Below are positions 6,112 through 10,258 of a stretch of 10,258 bases of DNA, in pieces. How positions within the stretch are numbered: position 1 is the stretch's first letter; each line of letters begins with the position of its first letter. The position numbers and the translations under genes are program-made. The stretch is from Bacillota bacterium. Its GTDB lineage: Bacteria > Bacillota > Clostridia > Christensenellales > Aristaeellaceae. Under the pieces are notes generated by a model that had not been told where the DNA came from, searched no databases, and saw nothing but the letters and a program-made list of their open reading frames with translations. The DNA is taken from assembly GCA_023392755.1 (NCBI GenBank), contig JAEWNM010000270.1, positions 1 to 10,258 of the forward strand, in the 5' to 3' direction.

Positions 6112-6903
6112 ATGCGCAAATATCTGTTTTTGCTCAAATATGAGGCCAGAACCATCTTAAGGGACCCCATCAACCTGTTCATGTGCGTCTTTCCCCTGCT
6201 TATGCTGGGGCTGTCGGCTTTCGTTTTCCCCAGGGCGCTGCAATTCATGGGCTTTATACAGGCCCTTACGATGAAAACAGCGCTTTTGATCGCGATTGTA
6301 ATGATACTTACCATGGGCGGCTTCTTTGTGGGGGCCATGGCCACCTTCCTCCTGCTGGACCACAAGGATGAGCACACGCTCCACACCATCGCAGCCACGC
6401 CTGTCGGGCTTTCCGGCTATTTGAGGTTCAAGCTTTCCTATATCTACCTGCTCACGGTGCTATCCTGCCTTATTGTGCTGCTGGGCACCAAATGGCTGGC
6501 CGGCGACGCATACAGGATCGGAACCATCGGGCTGTTTGACAAGATAGGGTTCTGGCATGTGATCACCTTTTCCCTGTCCTCGTCGCTGTTTGCCCCCGCT
6601 CTGGCGCTGACCCAGGCCGCCTTCGCGAAAAACAAGGTGGAGGGCTTTGCCTGGATCAAGGGCGCGGGAATCGTGGCGCTTGTGCCCATTCTGCTTTTGC
6701 TGCCCGCGTTCTCGGGCGGGCTGCAATACGCGCTGGGGATATTTCCCAACTTCTGGGCGGCCAAGGGCCTTTTGCAGGTGCTGTATCCCCTTGATTCCCC
6801 CGCCAACATAAGCTACGGCCTGTATATGGCGGCCGGTACGGTGTACAATTTACTGATATTGTGGGCTTCGTTTCGCTTCTTTGTGAAGAAACAGCAATAT
6901 TGA
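6112..6903 (+). CDS. ABC-2 type permease subunit 2
   Basis: A 263-residue membrane protein with about six predicted helices (near 22-40, 56-81, 109-127, 147-170, 184-200 and 234-255). The loop DHKDEHTLHTIAATPVGLSG (84-103) parallels the coupling region of the preceding permease, so the two are diverged paralogues expected to form the membrane pore together. It begins 4 bp after the previous stop, with GGGGGTGAG as ribosome-binding site inside the end of that gene. It is the last gene of the operon and is followed within about 20 bp by a terminator. Export of a hydrophobic drug or peptide is plausible but not shown. Confidence 0.88.
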   Translation: MRKYLFLLKYEARTILRDPINLFMCVFPLLMLGLSAFVFPRALQFMGFIQALTMKTALLIAIVMILTMGGFFVGAMATFLLLDHKDEHTLHTIAATPVGLSGYLRFKLSYIYLLTVLSCLIVLLGTKWLAGDAYRIGTIGLFDKIGFWHVITFSLSSSLFAPALALTQAAFAKNKVEGFAWIKGAGIVALVPILLLLPAFSGGLQYALGIFPNFWAAKGLLQVLYPLDSPANISYGLYMAAGTVYNLLILWASFRFFVKKQQY

Positions 6904-6912
6904 CACATATTC

Positions 6913-6949
6913 AAAAAAACGCCCCGCCGGCGTTTTTTGCGGCGGGGCG
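6913..6949. terminator. Bidirectional terminator between the ABC operon and cvpA
   Basis: Two overlapping hairpins share this spot. The outer one pairs CGCCCCGCC (6920-6928) with GGCGGGGCG (6941-6949), perfect over 9 bp; read on the minus strand it is followed by seven Ts and terminates the cvpA transcript. The inner one pairs AAAAAACGCC (6914-6923) with GGCGTTTTTT (6929-6938) around a 5-nt loop and gives a T6 tract for the plus-strand ABC operon. The genes on either side converge on it. Confidence 0.92.
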
Positions 6950-6964
6950 GCTTCCGTTTTGGGT

Positions 6965-7672
6965 TCAGAATCTTCTATTGATAATGGACATAATGAGGTC
7001 GCCATTGTTGAAAATCTTCGCCAGCATGCTTTGCTCCACCAGCTCGCTGAACTGCTCGAAGGGAACCACGGTCATCACCAAAGGCACCAGCGCAAACATC
7101 GCGTAGCACAGCACAACGCCCCGAAGCGCCCCGAACAGGCCGCCGGCCAGCCAATCCAGCTGCTTTAGCAGCGGGAAGCGGAATACGCACCGCAGCATGT
7201 TGATGAGAATGGACATGACCACAAACAGCACCACAAAGCACAGGAAGAAGCACAGGATATTGATGGACACTGCCACAATGGTCTGGTTCACATACTCGGC
7301 CACCGTATGGATGCCTGCCTGCGCAAATACTTGATTCTCCAGGTTGTGCTGCAGGATGGCATTGATAGGCGAGGGGAGCTGTATGTTTTGCATGATGGCG
7401 CTGATGGCGCTTTGCGTAAGCGTGCCCACCTGGGCAAGAGACATTTCCAGGTCTCCCAGCCTAGAGGTGGCATCCGTATAATGGATCAGGGACCTGGCAA
7501 GGTCCTGGTTGTTTTGGATCATGTTGGCGATTTGCGGGTAAATCAAGAAGGAGCCTACCAACGCCAGGATCACGGCGCCCATGCTGAGCACAGACTGTAT
7601 AAAGCCCCTGTAAAAGCCCCACAGAACGCTTAGGGCGATGATGGCCACAACCGCGTAATCCACAATATTCAC
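6965..7672 (-). CDS. CvpA-family membrane protein, GTG start
   Basis: The N-terminus (NIVDYAVVAIIALSVLWGF, then YRGFIQSVLSMGAVILALVGSFLIYP) matches the CvpA pattern of two hydrophobic helices joined by a G-x-x-R-G-F turn. The 235-residue product has further hydrophobic stretches near 130-156 and 170-202 (LDWLAGGLFGALRGVVLCYAM), also typical. CvpA proteins are inner-membrane proteins first linked to colicin V production in E. coli; their role in Firmicutes is unclear. A ~80-residue polar insert sits between the second and third hydrophobic segments. The GTG start at 7670-7672 has a strong AAGGAGG seven bases upstream. It lies 33 bp after the DUF5711-like gene and is probably co-transcribed. 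Confidence 0.88.
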   Translation of the reverse strand: MNIVDYAVVAIIALSVLWGFYRGFIQSVLSMGAVILALVGSFLIYPQIANMIQNNQDLARSLIHYTDATSRLGDLEMSLAQVGTLTQSAISAIMQNIQLPSPINAILQHNLENQVFAQAGIHTVAEYVNQTIVAVSINILCFFLCFVVLFVVMSILINMLRCVFRFPLLKQLDWLAGGLFGALRGVVLCYAMFALVPLVMTVVPFEQFSELVEQSMLAKIFNNGDLIMSIINRRF

Positions 7673-7705
7673 CGGGAACCCTCCTTTCGCCCCTTTAAGG
7701 CCGCG

Positions 7706-8827
7706 TCAAGGCATGGTAACGGCATAAACCGTATCCCCGCAGGCCAGTATGGCCCGCCCGCCCGCCGTTATGCCCAGAAAATCCGTAGGCGCCTCCATAT
7801 TCTGCGGCCTGTTCAGCGCCGAAAAACGCTGGGTGCCCATGTCTGTGCGGTAGATGTATTCCGAAGAAAAGGCGTATACGGTTTTTTGATAAATGGCGGC
7901 ACCCACGCATGCCGAAGGCAGTGTGAACCGCCTGTCGGAGGTGCCGGAAAGCAGCCGCACCTCCCTGATGGCATACTGGTTGTTTGTCTGAGCCGAGGGG
8001 GCCAGGAGCATCATGATGTCCCCTCTTTGCGGCGTTTCATCGGCAATCAGCTTCCAGCCGTATACCAGGACAGCCGTCGCCGTATCCTCCGCGCCCCGGT
8101 AGTTGAAGGTGCGCAGCCGCCTCGTGCTCATGACCTTGAGGTTTTGGCTGTCATACAGCACTTTGTAGGTGATGTCCTCCCCCAGGGAAATCTTCCCGGT
8201 GTTCATCTGCCCCACCTCAAAGGTATTGAGCATCGTATTGGCCACCGTGCCAAACACATCCATCGCCAGCGTCCAAACGTACTGCCCATCCTCGCCGTAA
8301 AAGCCCACATCCAGCATCATGCGGCCGGAAAAGGCATCCGCTTCCTCGTCCACAGGCGCACCGTTCAAATCGCGTATCACAAGGCCGGGACTTGTATCCT
8401 CACCGATCACGGCGGCGGCATATTTTTGGCCGATGCGGGCGAACTGCACCTGCCGCCCAAGATTGTCGTTGAAGGTTGTGCGGCCATTCTGGTCCAAAAT
8501 ATATACCTGGCTGCCCACCCAAGCCACTACGGACTTGTCGCTGACCGAAAAATCCGCACCGATGCCGATGGGAAGAGACCACCGCACCGCACCCGTCACG
8601 GTGATACAGTGGATGGCCGCGCCGTCGTAGTACAGCACATACTCCCCAAAGGGCGTAACGCGCTGCCCCGCCAGGCAGGGAAGGCGGACGGCGGACGCTT
8701 CGTCTGGCTGCCCCAAACGCCGGATTGCCCCAATCAGGACAACCGCCAAAACAACTGCCAAAAGCAGTATAATCAGGAATGCCCACCGCTTCCTTCTGGT
8801 GTTGTCCGGCTGCCGTCTTTGCATCAT
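7706..8827 (-). CDS. DUF5711-like membrane-anchored beta-propeller protein
   Basis: From the chosen ATG (8825-8827) this is 373 residues. A basic N-terminus (QRRQPDNTRRKRW) precedes one transmembrane segment (about 16-33, FLIILLLAVVLAVVLIGAI); the rest should lie outside the membrane. That part shows repeated short beta-type segments of propeller character, such as GEYVLYYDGAAIHCITVTG, VAWVGSQVYILDQNGR, FSSEYIYRTDMG and GRAILACGDTVYAV. This fits DUF5711 proteins found beside cvpA in Clostridia, whose function is unknown. The start is uncertain: AAAGGAG lies 14 nt before the tandem ATG ATG, longer than usual, and an in-frame TTG at 8876-8878 would add 17 residues without a good ribosome-binding site. 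The family call is from memory of similar proteins; the topology is visible. Confidence 0.8.
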   Translation of the reverse strand: MMQRRQPDNTRRKRWAFLIILLLAVVLAVVLIGAIRRLGQPDEASAVRLPCLAGQRVTPFGEYVLYYDGAAIHCITVTGAVRWSLPIGIGADFSVSDKSVVAWVGSQVYILDQNGRTTFNDNLGRQVQFARIGQKYAAAVIGEDTSPGLVIRDLNGAPVDEEADAFSGRMMLDVGFYGEDGQYVWTLAMDVFGTVANTMLNTFEVGQMNTGKISLGEDITYKVLYDSQNLKVMSTRRLRTFNYRGAEDTATAVLVYGWKLIADETPQRGDIMMLLAPSAQTNNQYAIREVRLLSGTSDRRFTLPSACVGAAIYQKTVYAFSSEYIYRTDMGTQRFSALNRPQNMEAPTDFLGITAGGRAILACGDTVYAVTMP

Positions 8828-8999
8828 AGTATAAAGGTTCGCTCCTTTGGGTGAAGCGGGGCATCTTCCTACATGCAACGATGCATCCCGCTGATTTCAT
8901 GCCGGAGAATACGATTTCAGGCGAAGGGCTTCGGCCCCTCGTTACACCCCAAGAGAAATTCTCCAAAGGGTATGGACAATTGCAAAACATTGAACTGTC
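8828..8999 (-). promoter_or_regulatory. Structured 5' leader of the DUF5711-cvpA operon (candidate)
   Basis: Minus-strand RNA from the promoter at 9007 would carry a leader of about 170 nt. It can form three stems. GGAGAAT (8958-8964) pairs with ATTCTCC (8904-8910) and encloses a hairpin CGAGGGGC / GCCCTTCG (8934-8941 with 8922-8929) with loop CGAA. Next, GCGGG-AT-GCATC pairs with GATGCCCCGC, between about 8892 and 8854. Last, AAAGG and CCTTT flank the ribosome-binding site. The G-T pair in the second stem is allowed only in minus-strand RNA. I recognise no known riboswitch class. It may be only a stable leader. Confidence 0.4.
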
Positions 9000-9006
9000 A
9001 CTTTTT

Positions 9007-9035
9007 ATTATAGTGAACAATCAAAAAAGACGCAA
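9007..9035 (-). promoter_or_regulatory. Putative promoter of the DUF5711-cvpA operon
   Basis: On the minus strand a perfect TATAAT (9007-9012) lies 17 bp from TTGCGT (9030-9035), a half-matching -35. It is the only credible promoter in the 227-bp gap between the AAA ATPase gene and the DUF5711-like gene. The -35 overlaps the terminator stem of the ATPase gene. Confidence 0.65.
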
Positions 9036-9050
9036 CGCATTTTTGCTGCG
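9022..9050 (-). terminator. Intrinsic terminator of the AAA ATPase gene
   Basis: Five bases past the stop codon the minus strand reads CGCAGC, an 8-nt loop, GTTGCG and then TCTTTTTT. The 6-bp stem includes one G-T pair, so it works only as minus-strand RNA, followed directly by the T-tract. It is short but well placed. Confidence 0.7.
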
Positions 9051-9054
9051 CGGA

Positions 9055-9870
9055 TCAGCTATCCTGCTCCTTTTCCCGGCGCAGCCTTTCCATGTACTGC
9101 CGGGGATGGGCCAAAAAATCCCTCACCAGCTGCACATGGGCTAAGTCTTCATACTTCACGGAGGCCACCGGCGCCTGGTCAAAGCACCAGATATCCGCGC
9201 CGGGGTATGCCATCAGGATAGGGGAGTGGGTGGCAATGATGAATTGGCTGTCACCCTCCCGCTCCATGAGGAGGGACGCCAAAGCCAGCTGCCGCATGGG
9301 CGACAGGGGCGCCTCCGGCTCATCCAGCAAATAGATTCCGCCCGGCCAGATGCGTTGCTTGAAAAGAGCCAGAAAGCTTTCCCCATGGGATTGGCCGTCC
9401 GGATTGCTGCCGTAACGGCTGCGAAGAGCCGAAAGGGAGGACGCATAGGCCATTCTGGCCTGGCCTTGGGCAAACGCGCTGCGGTGGGCGTTTTCCTCCT
9501 TAACCCTGTCAAGTTCCCATGCCATGTCCTCCTGCATCAGCGAGATGCGCCGGACAAAATTGAAAAAATCCTCCGCCCGGAGAAAGAAGCCTTTCCTTAC
9601 GCGAACGCCAAAGGTAAGCCGGATTGCATCGCACAAGGGATCAAGGCCCTGAAGCGTCGTATCCCTGGACGCATCCTCACCGCCGATGGAGGGGAGGGAA
9701 AGCTTGCGTGCCAACGCTTCCATCAGCGTTGATTTCCCCGTGCCGTTCTCCCCCACCAGCAGTGTCACTGACGATATGAAGCTTCTCGTTCCCAAAGACA
9801 TCACCTGGGCGCAGTGAAATGGGTAGACGCCCACTTTCCCTTCCACCGACAGCGACCGCAGGGAAATCAT
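9055..9870 (-). CDS. Stand-alone AAA/ABC-like ATPase (COG3910-type predicted ATPase)
   Basis: A soluble 271-residue ATPase of the SMC/RecF/ABC-like type. It has Walker A GENGTGKST (40-48), a signature-like SHGES (161-165), Walker B GIYLLDEPEAPLSP with D183/E184, and ATHSP with His215 as switch histidine. Between Walker A and the signature lies a helical insert (about 90-155, many charged residues), shorter than an SMC coiled coil. These ATPases are widespread in bacteria and poorly characterised; no nuclease or toxin domain is fused, and no partner gene is adjacent, so I see no basis for calling it a defence system. The ATG at 9868-9870 has AAAGGGGGG upstream at good spacing; an in-frame TTG 33 nt earlier is rejected. 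It stands alone with its own terminator. No clear promoter is visible upstream. Confidence 0.85.
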   Translation of the reverse strand: MISLRSLSVEGKVGVYPFHCAQVMSLGTRSFISSVTLLVGENGTGKSTLMEALARKLSLPSIGGEDASRDTTLQGLDPLCDAIRLTFGVRVRKGFFLRAEDFFNFVRRISLMQEDMAWELDRVKEENAHRSAFAQGQARMAYASSLSALRSRYGSNPDGQSHGESFLALFKQRIWPGGIYLLDEPEAPLSPMRQLALASLLMEREGDSQFIIATHSPILMAYPGADIWCFDQAPVASVKYEDLAHVQLVRDFLAHPRQYMERLRREKEQDS

Positions 9871-9920
9871 GCACAGCCCCCCTTTCACGCCTTCACGATT
9901 CAACCAAGCAGCTATCCTTC

Positions 9921-9945
9921 AGGGAAATCCATGGGTTTCCCTCAG
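9921..9945. repeat. Left terminal repeat of the hairpin element
   Basis: A 25-bp sequence starting AGGGAAATCCATGGG and ending TTTCCCTCAG. Reverse-complemented, the right terminal repeat matches it at 24 of 25 positions (T here at 9928, C there). The core is itself nearly palindromic around CCATGG. Confidence 0.88.
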
Positions 9946-10149
9946 ACCATCAAAAAACCCAGGGAGGTATCGGAGGGTCGAAGCCCTCCGATTCTAGATC
10001 GCAAACCAGCGACATGTGCGGTGGTTTGCGAAGGAATTTCGAAGAAATTCTCTCCTTGCCCGAGCAAACGGCCGCAAAATGGCAACGCCGTTTTGCAGTG
10101 TAGCGAGGGAAAAGCTCAACAAAGTGGCGACAGCCACTTTGTTGAAACA

Positions 10150-10174
10150 CTGAGGGAAACCCATGGGTTTCCCT
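10150..10174. repeat. Right terminal repeat of the hairpin element
   Basis: The inverted partner of 9921-9945. Its core, GGGAAACCCATGGGTTTCCC, is a perfect 20-bp palindrome. It ends 4 bp before the stop codon of the partial gene at the window edge. In read-through RNA it could also form a simple hairpin followed by TTCC, a poor terminator. Confidence 0.88.
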
Positions 10175-10178
10175 TCCG

Positions 10179-10258
10179 TTATTGCTCTCCGGCCAATTTC
10201 ACGATGGCGCGGGTAAAGATTTTCACATTGGCCATCAGGCCGTCCACCGTCATATATT
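10179..10258 (-). CDS. C-terminal fragment of a protein, possibly an M20-family dipeptidase
   Basis: Only the last 26 codons lie in the window, ending in TAA at 10179-10181. They read MTVDGLMANVKIFTRAIVKL followed by AGEQ, with a preceding Tyr. The pattern D-x-L-x-x-N-x-K-I-(F/Y)-x-x-A-I-x-x-L-A resembles the final helix of clostridial M20/PepV-like dipeptidases. That is a recollection of family ends and not a domain match; the catalytic part is outside. The gene runs in from the right on the minus strand. The hairpin element begins 4 bp after its stop. Confidence 0.5.
   Translation of the reverse strand, partial: YMTVDGLMANVKIFTRAIVKLAGEQ

Larger units (their letters stand above)
9921..10174 (+). 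other. 254-bp hairpin-packed element bounded by inverted repeats (MITE-like or structured RNA)
   Basis: This fills the non-coding gap between the partial gene at the right end and the AAA ATPase gene. Its ends are 25-bp inverted repeats (24/25). Between them are five hairpins: ATCGGAGGG/CCCTCCGAT (9969-9992), TCGCAAACCA/TGGTTTGCGA (9999-10031), GAATTTC/GAAATTC (10034-10050), GCAAAATGGC/GCCGTTTTGC (10074-10096, one G-T pair) and TCAACAAAGTGGC/GCCACTTTGTTGA (10116-10145, loop GACA). The terminal repeats could pair to close a multi-branched structure. There is no convincing gene inside. It could be a small non-autonomous mobile element, an interspersed repeat, or a structured RNA; I do not recognise a family. 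The orientation given as plus rests on the wobble pairs. Confidence 0.72.

Noticed and set aside
8828..8999. Known riboswitch (c-di-AMP ydaO, c-di-GMP, T-box or ZTP) upstream of the DUF5711-like gene
   Set aside because: Only TTGGGGTGTAAC recalls ydaO. The other conserved ydaO segments, the T-box GGGTGGTACCGCG and the ZTP and GEMM cores are not found.
9055..9870. AAA ATPase as part of a phage-defence system
   Set aside because: The ATPase is of a widespread stand-alone type. There is no adjacent nuclease, reverse transcriptase, toxin or methylase, and it has its own terminator.
9950..10150. A 66-codon open frame on the minus strand inside the hairpin element
   Set aside because: It is made of the hairpin arms, lacks a good ribosome-binding site and shows no protein-like pattern. 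The inverted-repeat structure explains the sequence better.

Overview
The window looks like chromosome from a spore-forming member of the Clostridia (Firmicutes/Bacillota), moderately GC-rich. The evidence is an intact sporulation sigma factor SigH, the clostridial order Mini-III RNase - ThyX - RlmB - SigH, purine-rich Shine-Dalgarno sequences, consensus sigma-A promoters and T-tract terminators. I cannot place it more closely than class or order.

Layout. (1) 26-3610, minus strand: a housekeeping operon starts at an extended -10 promoter (3582-3610) and reads mrnC, thyX, rlmB, sigH. A tRNA-Gly(CCC) follows with its own consensus promoter. RlmB carries a long, disordered, repeat-built N-terminal extension. 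(2) 3677-6949, plus strand: a self-contained transporter cassette, with a consensus promoter, a perfect 20-bp TetR-type operator over the start of the transcript, an unrecognised 41-residue membrane peptide, a TetR regulator, an ABC ATPase and two ABC-2 permeases, ended by a hairpin terminator. Tight spacing and ATGA overlaps mark it as one operon, probably an efflux pump repressed by its own TetR protein. (3) 6965-9012, minus strand: a DUF5711-like beta-propeller membrane protein followed by a CvpA-family membrane protein, behind a promoter and a roughly 170-nt leader with several predicted stems. (4) 9022-9870, minus strand: a stand-alone SMC/ABC-like AAA ATPase with its own terminator. (5) 9921-10174: a 254-bp non-coding element bounded by 25-bp inverted repeats (24/25 identical) and packed with five hairpins. 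(6) 10179-10258: the last 26 codons of a minus-strand gene, possibly an M20-type dipeptidase.

The most unusual items are the hairpin-packed inverted-repeat element at the right end, whose only two imperfect pairs are both G-U wobbles if the plus strand is transcribed, and the 41-residue membrane peptide at the head of the TetR/ABC operon. The rest is ordinary clostridial core and transporter content with some good regulatory detail.
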